DNA from: Myxococcales bacterium
Lineage (GTDB): Bacteria; Myxococcota; Myxococcia; Myxococcales; Myxococcaceae
Reading direction: 5' to 3'
NCBI GenBank assembly: GCA_003153055.1
Contig: PMBV01000470.1
Location: 1 to 5,676, forward strand
DNA: 5,676 bases
Position numbers and translations under genes: made by a program
The notes under the pieces: model-generated
What the model saw: only the letters and a program-made list of their open reading frames with translations
What the model was told of the DNA's origin: nothing
Database searches by the model: none
Part shown: piece by piece, positions 1 through 5,040 of the stretch
Numbering within the stretch: position 1 is the stretch's first letter
Layout: every line of letters begins with the position of its first letter

Positions 1-266
1 ATGAGCTGCACGTCGTAGTGCCGCTGCCCCAGCACTCTCCGGGAGGCCTCGCGGGTCAGGGCGAAGGCCTCGAACATCACGTCGTCGAGCGTGCGGCCCT
101 TGGCGACCTCGCCCTTGAGCCGGACGGTGGCCGAGGCGAAGTCTTCGTCTTTGAGCGCGCGAATCTTCGTCTCGAGCTCGTTGACCCGCGCGACCTTCGG
201 CCAGGTCTTCTTGAGCTCGCGGTCATTCTTGGTGCCGATGATCTTCTTGAGGACCCACTCGATCAT
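1..266 (-). CDS. secA: Preprotein translocase ATPase SecA, N-terminal part (cut by left window edge)
   Basis: SecA is the cytoplasmic/membrane motor ATPase that drives secretory preproteins through SecYEG. Only the first 88 codons are present, reading leftwards from an ATG at 266-264; the next codon is split by the edge. The peptide begins [20 protein letters not shown], then shows the helical linker around [15 protein letters not shown] (residues 28-42), [21 protein letters not shown] (about 57-77) and GQRHYDVQL (80-88). This is the characteristic SecA start leading into the adenine-binding Q-motif (Q87) just before nucleotide-binding domain 1. The Walker motifs and the C-terminal region lie outside the window. 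An AAGGAAG stretch about 10-15 bases upstream of the ATG is a plausible ribosome site. It is transcribed divergently from the NADH dehydrogenase gene. Identity is from remembered family sequence, but the match is close along the whole stretch. Confidence 0.93.
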   Translation of the reverse strand, partial: MIEWVLKKIIGTKNDRELKKTWPKVARVNELETKIRALKDEDFASATVRLKGEVAKGRTLDDVMFEAFALTREASRRVLGQRHYDVQL

Positions 267-426
267 GTGGCGCTTCTTCCTTAATGCGGACCGCTTTGGC
301 CAGAAAAGACTGCACGAGGGCGCCGCCAGGGTACCTCCCCAGTTGGTCGCCTATTCCCTTTCTGCAGGGTATTCCGCCAGCCACGAGGGGCGCCAGCTCG
401 GTATTGGGGTCGAGGGCTCCGAACCC

Positions 427-434
427 AGGTAAGG
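427..434 (+). promoter_or_regulatory. Ribosome binding site deciding the GTG start of ndh
   Basis: AGGTAAGG ends 11 bases before the GTG at 446. The protein following this GTG begins SARVVIIGGGFAG, exactly the short lead expected before the FAD-binding Rossmann fold. The frame is open further upstream to an ATG at 284, but that would add 54 residues of low-complexity sequence unlike the family. It would also nearly abut the divergent secA start. The purine-rich element therefore favours 446. Confidence 0.6.
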
Positions 435-445
435 TGCCGCCCCAC

Positions 446-1756
446 GTGAGCGCTCGGGTCGTCATCATCGGAGGTGGCTTCGCGGGCCTGTACGCCGCTC
501 GGCGGCTGGCGTCGCGGCCGGTGTCCATCACCATCGTCGACCGCCAGAACCACCACCTGTTCCAGCCGCTCCTCTACCAGGTGGCCACGGCCGGCCTGTC
601 TCCGGCCGACATCGCTACGCCCATTCGGGCCTTGGTCGAGGAGCACCCCAACGTCAAGGTCTGCATGGGCGAGGTGGTGAGCGTCGACCTCGACCGCCGG
701 AGCGTCTGCCTCGCCGATGGGGAGCTGCCCTACGACTTCGTGGTGCTCGCGACCGGCGTTCGCCACGGGTACTTCGGTCACGACGAGTGGGAGGCCCTGG
801 CTCCGGGCCTCAAGACGCTGGACGACGCGCTGGAGATTCGCCGTCGGGTGCTGTCGGCCTTCGAGCACGCCGAGCGCGAGGAGGACCCACGGGTTCGCGA
901 GTCGTGGCTCACCTTCGTCGTGGTGGGTGCCGGGCCCACCGGCGTCGAGCTGGCCGGCGCCATCGCCGAGCTGGCCCGCTTCACTGTGGCCGGGGAGTTC
1001 CGCGCCTTCGACCCGACCAAGACTCGGGTGGTGCTGGTGGAGGCCTCGCCGCGCATGCTGTCGGCGTTCGACGAGCGGCTCGCCCAGCGCGCCCTGTGGT
1101 CGCTCACGGCCCTCGGCGTCGACGTGCGGCTCGGGTGCCGGGTGACCGACGTCCGCTCCGACGGGGTACAGCTCGACACCGGGTTCCTGGCGGCGCGCAC
1201 CGTCTTGTGGGCCGCTGGCGTGGAGGGGAGCCCGCTGGCCAAGACGCTGGGGGTCCCGCTGGATCGCGCGGGGCGAGTGAAGGTTGAGAAGGACCTCACC
1301 ATTCCGGGGCATCCCGAAGCCTACGTCGTCGGCGACCTGGCCTCGCTCGAGGGCGAAGACGGTCAGCAGCTCCCTGGGCTGGCTCCGACGGCCATTCAGG
1401 AAGGCGAGCACGCGGCCGAGAACATCGCGGGGACCATCGAGGGGCGCTCACGCCAGCCGTTTCACTACTGGGACAAGGGCATCATGGCGACGGTGGGCCG
1501 GGCCTCGGGCATCGCGCAGACGGGGCGGCTGCGGCTCTCGGGCTTCTTCGGGTGGTTGGCCTGGCTCTTCATTCACATCCTGTACCTGATTGGGTTCCGA
1601 AACCGGCTGTTGGTGATGATTCAGTGGGCCTGGGCGTGGTTCACCTTCGGGCGTGGGGCGCGGCTCATCACGGGCGTGACGCGGCCGCCGGTCGAGCCGA
1701 CCACTCCAGAGACGCCCTCGCTCGAGGTGTCTCCTCGGGTCACGAGTCGGCCATGA
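446..1756 (+). CDS. ndh: Type II NADH:quinone oxidoreductase (NDH-2), FAD-dependent
   Basis: Predicted 436-residue flavoprotein that oxidises NADH and reduces membrane quinone without pumping protons, bound to the inner face of the cytoplasmic membrane. Two Rossmann dinucleotide folds are visible. The N-terminal FAD site is GGGFAG (residues 9-14), with the NHHLFQPLLYQVATAGLSP family signature (35-53). The NADH site is VVGAGPTGVELAG (159-171), and E199 at the end of its second strand suits NADH rather than NADPH. VVGD (294-297) is the second FAD-contact motif. The quinone-side motif is A313-P-T-A-I-Q-E-G320, a variant of AQxAxQxG with Pro for the first Gln. The C-terminal stretch 365-403 (FFGWLAWLFIHILYLIGFRN onward) is the hydrophobic/amphipathic membrane anchor usual in this family. 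Length is normal. The stop overlaps the next start (ATGA at 1753-1756), so the two genes are probably translationally coupled. Start chosen at GTG 446 from the ribosome site and domain boundary. Confidence 0.93.
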   Translation: MSARVVIIGGGFAGLYAARRLASRPVSITIVDRQNHHLFQPLLYQVATAGLSPADIATPIRALVEEHPNVKVCMGEVVSVDLDRRSVCLADGELPYDFVVLATGVRHGYFGHDEWEALAPGLKTLDDALEIRRRVLSAFEHAEREEDPRVRESWLTFVVVGAGPTGVELAGAIAELARFTVAGEFRAFDPTKTRVVLVEASPRMLSAFDERLAQRALWSLTALGVDVRLGCRVTDVRSDGVQLDTGFLAARTVLWAAGVEGSPLAKTLGVPLDRAGRVKVEKDLTIPGHPEAYVVGDLASLEGEDGQQLPGLAPTAIQEGEHAAENIAGTIEGRSRQPFHYWDKGIMATVGRASGIAQTGRLRLSGFFGWLAWLFIHILYLIGFRNRLLVMIQWAWAWFTFGRGARLITGVTRPPVEPTTPETPSLEVSPRVTSRP

Positions 1757-2217
1757 ACGTGAGGTGCCCATGCGGCTCGGGCGTGCCGTATTCGGAGTGC
1801 TGCGGTCCCAGGCACGACGGGAGCCGCCCGGCCGAGACGCCCGAGGCGTTGATGCGCTCGAGGTACGCGGCCTTCGCGAAGGGCGACGGGGCGTACCTCG
1901 TGGCGACGCGAGCGCCTCACCCAGAGGTGGAAGACGCCGCGGAGCTGACCCGCTGGGCCAGGACGGTGACGTGGCTGGGTCTCGAGGTTCGCGAGGTGGC
2001 GGCGTCGGCGGCCCCCGGCGAGGGCTTCGTCGCCTTCACCGCCCGGTACCTCGAGGGTGAGTGGGTCGTCGCGTTGTCCGAGCGCTCTCGGTTCCTCAAG
2101 CGTGAGGGCCGCTGGGAGTACGTCGACGGGCAGCCCGAGGTGAAGCGGGTGAAGGCGCCGCGCAATGAGCCGTGCCCCTGCGGCAGCGGCCGGAAGTTCA
2201 AGCACTGCCACGCGTGA
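1753..2217 (+). CDS. ychJ: YchJ-like (UPF0225) protein with two SEC-C zinc motifs
   Basis: Predicted soluble protein of 154 residues, close to E. coli YchJ in length and order of motifs. The N-terminal zinc-knuckle motif is CPCGSGVPYSECC (C5, C7, C16, C17). The central domain carries the family signature ALMRSRYAAFAKGD (32-45), then TWLGLEV (73-79), GFVAFTARY (91-99) and ERSRFLKREGRWEYVDG (110-126), an NTF2-like fold in the known family. The C-terminal SEC-C motif is NEPCPCGSGRKFKHCH (138-153), with ligands C141, C143, C152 and H153, the same type of motif found at the C-terminus of many SecA proteins. The biochemical role of YchJ is unknown. The ATG lies inside the ndh stop (ATGA), which implies co-transcription and coupled translation; no separate ribosome site is needed. 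Part of its 3' coding sequence is duplicated 160 bp downstream. Confidence 0.9.
   Translation: MNVRCPCGSGVPYSECCGPRHDGSRPAETPEALMRSRYAAFAKGDGAYLVATRAPHPEVEDAAELTRWARTVTWLGLEVREVAASAAPGEGFVAFTARYLEGEWVVALSERSRFLKREGRWEYVDGQPEVKRVKAPRNEPCPCGSGRKFKHCHA
2143..2176 (+). repeat. 34-bp direct repeat, copy 1 (inside ychJ 3' end)
   Basis: This stretch encodes KRVKAPRNEPC, the lead-in and first cysteine of the C-terminal SEC-C motif. It is repeated at 2303-2336 with one difference in 34 positions (G at 2160 versus A at 2320). This copy lies in a conserved protein motif, so it is presumably the source. Confidence 0.9.
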
Positions 2218-2302
2218 GCTGTCGCCCGAGATGGAAGGCAGACTTGGCGTCCTCGCTCGCCCCAGCTTTGGTCAGACGATGTGACGTCTCACCCACGCGA
2301 CC

Positions 2303-2336
2303 AAGCGGGTGAAGGCGCCACGCAATGAGCCGTGCC
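2303..2336 (+). repeat. 34-bp direct repeat, copy 2 (outside any clear gene)
   Basis: Matches 2143-2176 in 33 of 34 positions, exactly 160 bp downstream. In the frame of the original it would read KRVKAPRNEPC and then RASRNST, so the SEC-C motif is lost straight after its first cysteine; an in-frame TGA lies at 2282-2284. The single difference is synonymous (CCG to CCA). Best read as a fragmentary duplication of the ychJ-like gene or one member of a dispersed repeat. Confidence 0.9.
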
Positions 2337-2534
2337 GGGCGAGCAGGAACAGCACCAGCTCAAAGGGCAGGAGGGCGGCTCGGGTGTCCACCGTCGTGCC
2401 CCTTGCTGGCAGCCCCTCGACCTCGAGTCGATTCCCCTCAGGGGCTTCGCCACATCGAGGACCTTCTCGTGCCAGTCCGGCAGCATGAGCTTGGTCCCAT
2501 GTGCCGAGGCGAGCGAGGGTCCCCAGCAACGTCA

Positions 2535-2550
2535 CCAATGGTACCATTGG
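2535..2550. repeat. Perfect 16-bp palindrome CCAATGGTACCATTGG
   Basis: All eight base pairs match around the centre 2542/2543. A related single arm, ACCATTGGT, occurs at 2704-2712, about 165 bp to the right. Such a dyad could bind a dimeric repressor, but no adjacent promoter or gene start supports a particular role. It is too short and lacks a loop and T-tract for a terminator. Confidence 0.6.
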
Positions 2551-3008
2551 CGGTCCGCTGCAGGATTCGTGGACAAGAGAGGCGCCGTGAGCGCCGCTCA
2601 GATCAACGACGCCTGGTCGCCGCGGGAATCAGCGTGCGCGTCGCGTGATGTCAGAACAACTCCCGACGCACACGCGGCCATCGCGAGCCTTCCGGAAGAT
2701 GGGACCATTGGTACTATTCCTGGAGACCAGGCCATCAGACCTTCACTCGGGGACACGACCAAACCGAACGAGGGGCTCGTGGTGCTCGCCCGGGACCCCA
2801 CGACCCGAAGTCACCGCTCCAGCCTCAAGGCGGCTTGACACCGCCCCTTCCTCGGGCCGACCCAGCTCCAGGTCTCGAGGGTAGAAGCCCAGGCCACTTC
2901 GCCGACAGTGGTAGTCGTTGCGGCACAGTTGGCGGCTCGGGTTCGCTGCGCGTCAGGGAAGAACGGGGTCACCTGTCTCAACCGCGACGGGCGCAGAGGG
3001 ACGCGGTC

Positions 3009-4085
3009 TCACCCCCTCGCGGGCGGTGTCCGGGTGGCCGCGCCGGTGGGGAGCGGCGGAGGCGTCGGCGTCTGAGCCGGGGGGAGCGCCTCGGCGGGAC
3101 GGGGGGCGGGATCGCCGATGGCCAGGGGCAAGGGCCCGGAGTCCTCGACGTAGACGCCGCCCATGTCGTGGCTCCGGATGACCTGGTGTACCGCGAAGAG
3201 AAACGCATCCATCGTTTGAAAGCGCTGCTCGGGAGCCTTGGCGAGGCACTTCATCACCAGCGCCTCGACGTCTGGGGGGACCTCGGCGATGGTGCCCAGG
3301 CGGGGGGGCTCCTGGTACATGTGCTTCCAGAGGATCTCGAAGGTGTTCTTGCCCAAGAAGGGCGCGCGGCCCGACACGGCGGCGAAGAGGACGACGCCCA
3401 GCGAGTAGATGTCGCTGCGGAGGTCAGCTTCGTTCTGGGCCTGCTCCGGGGCCATGTAGAGGGGCGAGCCGAGGACCATGTTTTCCTCGGCGGCATGCAT
3501 CGCCTCTGCGCGGGCGGCTTCGGCGAGGTTTCTGGCCCAGGCGACCAGGCCGAAGTCGAGCACCTTGACGCGATCACCGAAGGGCCCATCGGGCTGAACC
3601 ATGATGTTGGCCGGCTTGAGGTCACGGTGGACCAAGCCGAGCAGATGCGCCTCGCGCAGGGAGCGCGCCACCTGGGCGCCGATGGCGAGTGCCCGCGGCC
3701 AGCCCATGGGGCCCGTCCTCGTCAGCAGCTGCTGGAGCGACTCGCCATCGAGGAGCTCGAGGGCCATGAAGTAGATGCCCTCATCGGAGCGCCCGTAGTC
3801 GAGGAGCATCACGGTGTTGGGGTGCCGCAGCCTCGCCGTCATCAGCGCCTCGAAGAAGAAGCGGTCCTCGAAGGCTGAATCCCTCGAGCCGTCGGCCTTC
3901 GGGCTGAGCACCTTGAGGGCCACGAGGCGGTCGAGAGGCCGCTGAATCGCCTGGTAGACCCTCCCCATCCCTCCGACTGCGATCGGCGCGACAATCTCGA
4001 AACGACGTCCCAGCACCTGTCCGATGAGGGGATCAACCTCAGTGAGCGACTGACCTTCTGCCTCTACGGGTGTCGGCTGAAGCAT
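3009..4085 (-). CDS. Cytoplasmic Hanks-type Ser/Thr protein kinase
   Basis: Predicted 358-residue kinase that transfers phosphate from ATP to Ser/Thr of target proteins. The kinase domain spans about residues 28-305. Visible elements are: glycine-rich loop A36-V-GGMGRVY (36-44, first Gly of the usual loop replaced by Ala); ATP-anchoring K58 in VALKVL; helix-C E79; catalytic HRDLKPAN (153-160, D155, N160); Mg-binding DFG (177-179); GSPLYMAPEQ (206-215); and SDIYSLG (224-230). All catalytic residues are present, so it should be active. The DFG-to-APE segment is about 38 residues and carries an Ala/Glu-rich insertion (about 183-202). The tail (about 318-358) is proline-rich, with no membrane helix and no extracellular sensor, so the protein is likely soluble. 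The substrate is unknown. The ATG at 4085 has only a weak upstream GAAG. It is divergent from the SRPBCC gene across 443 bp. Kinases of this type are abundant in myxobacteria. Confidence 0.92.
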   Translation of the reverse strand: MLQPTPVEAEGQSLTEVDPLIGQVLGRRFEIVAPIAVGGMGRVYQAIQRPLDRLVALKVLSPKADGSRDSAFEDRFFFEALMTARLRHPNTVMLLDYGRSDEGIYFMALELLDGESLQQLLTRTGPMGWPRALAIGAQVARSLREAHLLGLVHRDLKPANIMVQPDGPFGDRVKVLDFGLVAWARNLAEAARAEAMHAAEENMVLGSPLYMAPEQAQNEADLRSDIYSLGVVLFAAVSGRAPFLGKNTFEILWKHMYQEPPRLGTIAEVPPDVEALVMKCLAKAPEQRFQTMDAFLFAVHQVIRSHDMGGVYVEDSGPLPLAIGDPAPRPAEALPPAQTPTPPPLPTGAATRTPPARG

Positions 4086-4131
4086 GTCTTCGAATGGTCG
4101 AGCGAGGGGGGTAGGGGACGACCTTCAAGAA

Positions 4132-4186
4132 AACTCGAGTGCACAGCGAGAGAGGCCGGGGGCGCCTCTTCCAGGTCACTCGAGTT
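4132..4186. repeat. Nested inverted repeats upstream of the kinase gene
   Basis: AACTCGAGTG at 4132-4141 is the exact reverse complement of CACTCGAGTT at 4177-4186. Each contains the self-palindrome ACTCGAGT, and their centres are 45 bp apart. Between them, almost concentric, is AGAGGC (4151-4156) with GCCTCT (4164-4169) around a 7-base loop. The element lies about 47-101 bases before the kinase ATG. It could be a pair of regulator sites or a folded leader; the sequence alone does not decide. Confidence 0.55.
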
Positions 4187-4474
4187 GTCACCACCGAAGG
4201 GTTAGGTGGGTCATTTCTGATTCGGCGGTATGCTTTGCTGTTCTGCCGCTGGGCCCCTCTTCTTCTCTCTGCCAGCGTGACGAGCGCCTTCATCGTCCCG
4301 CATCGCGTGCAGAGCGCGCTCACGGCCGATTGGCGCAGTCACTCGCCGGGGAGGGCTGGCTATTCCATGGCCGCTGCGCCCCGTCGAAGCTGCTCTGCCC
4401 TTGCCGCGCCGAGCAGCCAGGACACAGCCGGGTGCGTGCATCGCGCAGGTGTCGGGCCCAACGCCCACCCGGTC

Positions 4475-4504
4475 TTGACGAGTAACCATATGGTGACGTA
4501 ATTT
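4475..4504 (+). promoter_or_regulatory. Candidate sigma-70-type promoter of the SRPBCC gene
   Basis: TTGACG (4475-4480) matches the -35 consensus in five of six positions. After an 18-base spacer, TAATTT (4499-4504) is a weak -10 that keeps the first two and last bases of TATAAT. Transcription would begin near 4511, giving a leader of under 20 bases that still includes the ribosome site. The spacer is occupied by the dyad at 4482-4497. Confidence 0.5.
4482..4497. promoter_or_regulatory. Candidate repressor operator (ArsR-like dyad) inside the promoter spacer
   Basis: GTAACCATATGGTGAC is a 16-bp inverted repeat with a perfect ACCATATGGT core and one mismatched pair (4484/4495). Sitting between the -35 and -10 candidates, it would block RNA polymerase when bound. 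SRPBCC/AHSA1 genes are frequently paired with ArsR-family repressors, so that family is the natural candidate. The regulator itself is not in the window, so the assignment is inference. Confidence 0.5.
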
Positions 4505-4517
4505 GGCCATCCACCCG

Positions 4518-4524
4518 AAGGAGG
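4518..4524 (+). promoter_or_regulatory. Strong ribosome binding site of the SRPBCC gene
   Basis: AAGGAGG is near-consensus Shine-Dalgarno, the best in the window, and ends only four bases before the ATG at 4529. It fixes that ATG as the start. Confidence 0.8.
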
Positions 4525-4528
4525 CTCC

Positions 4529-4972
4529 ATGAGCACGCACCGCTATGAGCTGTTCATCCGCACGACCCCTGCCGCACTGTGGGAGGCGCTGACGAGCGGC
4601 GCGAAGACGAAGCAGTACTTCTTCAAAACGTCGGTGGTGTCGTCGCTGACCGCCGGCGCGGCCATCACCTGGTTGGGCGCACCTGACCAGGTGGTGGTGC
4701 AGGGCACCGTGCTCGAGGCCGACGCGCCGAGACGACTGGTGCACACCTGGTCGGCGCAGTACGACCCGGTGCTGGCGAAGGAGATCTCCACCGTCACCTG
4801 GCTGATCGAGCCCCGGGGCTCGGCCGTGAAGCTGACCGTCGAGCACGCCCTGGGCAGCGCACCGGCCACCGCCGCCCACGTCGCGACGGACGGCTGGAGC
4901 GTCGTGCTCAGCGGGCTGAAGACGCTCCTCGAGACCGGTGCGCCGCTGGTGCTTCCGCCCTCGAACATGTAG
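4529..4972 (+). CDS. SRPBCC / AHSA1-type small ligand-binding-fold protein
   Basis: Predicted soluble 147-residue protein of the START/SRPBCC superfamily, in the group annotated as activator of Hsp90 ATPase homologue 1-like. Recognisable segments in order are RTTPAALWEALTSG (11-24), KQYFF (28-32), VLEADAPRRLVHTW (61-74), VTWLIEP (89-95) and the C-terminal helix GWSVVLSGLKTLLETG (122-137). These form a helix-grip fold with a hydrophobic cavity; no enzymatic residues can be assigned, and the ligand is unknown. Length and motif order are normal for the group. Many relatives sit beside an ArsR-family repressor gene and share its operator. Here the gene stands alone but has a dyad in its promoter. 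It converges on the minus-strand gene to its right, with 68 bp between the stops and no convincing terminator. Confidence 0.88.
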   Translation: MSTHRYELFIRTTPAALWEALTSGAKTKQYFFKTSVVSSLTAGAAITWLGAPDQVVVQGTVLEADAPRRLVHTWSAQYDPVLAKEISTVTWLIEPRGSAVKLTVEHALGSAPATAAHVATDGWSVVLSGLKTLLETGAPLVLPPSNM

Positions 4973-5040
4973 CGAATTGATTACTCATTGTTCTGGACCG
5001 TGTCGAAGGGCCCACCCACCGAGGCCGTCTGGCCAGCCCC

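Larger units (their letters stand above)
2218..3008. other. 791-bp region without a convincing gene
   Basis: Lies between the convergent ends of the ychJ-like gene and the kinase gene. Open frames exist on both strands, the longest being plus 2332-2838 and minus 2272-2547. None has the strong third-position G/C bias of the neighbours, a good ribosome site, or a recognisable domain. What it does hold is a 34-bp copy of part of the ychJ-like gene (2303-2336), a 16-bp perfect palindrome (2535-2550) with a related half-site at 2704-2712, and a weak small hairpin (TCAAG/CTTGA, 2825-2838). Base composition is a little less biased than in the genes. This may be decayed accessory DNA, an insertion scar, or an unrecognised small gene or RNA. 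I see no clear terminator for either flanking gene. Confidence 0.6.
4086..4528. other. 443-bp divergent intergenic region (kinase / SRPBCC gene)
   Basis: No credible gene: the open frames here (for example plus 4139-4501) show no known domain and poor codon bias. In particular, no ArsR-type regulator is encoded. It contains nested inverted repeats near the kinase start (4132-4186) and an inverted repeat GCTGCTC (4389-4395) / GAGCAGC (4411-4417) around a 15-base spacer. It also holds the promoter/operator-like element just before the SRPBCC gene. Confidence 0.6.

Noticed and set aside
284..445. Upstream extension of the ndh frame to an ATG at 284 (54 extra residues)
   Set aside because: The extension is not NDH-2-like and begins only 18 bp from the divergent secA start. 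The GTG at 446 has a purine-rich ribosome site and sits just before the Rossmann fold.
281..1411. Long minus-strand open frame opposite ndh
   Set aside because: Antisense of a well-supported flavoprotein gene; the translation is Arg/Gly/His-rich low-complexity sequence with no domain.
2272..2547. 91-codon minus-strand open frame covering the duplicated ychJ fragment
   Set aside because: Part of it is simply the antisense of the copied SEC-C coding sequence; the rest has no recognisable family.
2332..2838. 168-codon plus-strand open frame in the gap after the ychJ-like gene
   Set aside because: No recognisable domain, no ribosome site, weaker third-position G/C bias than the neighbours, and its start falls inside the duplicated fragment.
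2835..3878. Long plus-strand open frame opposite the kinase gene
   Set aside because: It is the antisense shadow of a kinase with complete catalytic motifs; long shadows are expected in GC-rich coding DNA.
4389..4417. GCTGCTC/GAGCAGC inverted repeat as a terminator or RNA element
   Set aside because: A 15-base loop, no T-tract and no gene ending nearby; a 7-bp match in GC-rich DNA is not rare enough to call.
4139..4501. Possible small protein between the kinase and SRPBCC genes, considered as an ArsR partner
   Set aside because: No helix-turn-helix or other domain, poor codon bias, and it runs through the candidate promoter.
5023..5034. GGCC-GTCT-GGCC hairpin as a terminator between the convergent genes
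   Set aside because: The stem is only four pairs, with no T-tract on either strand.
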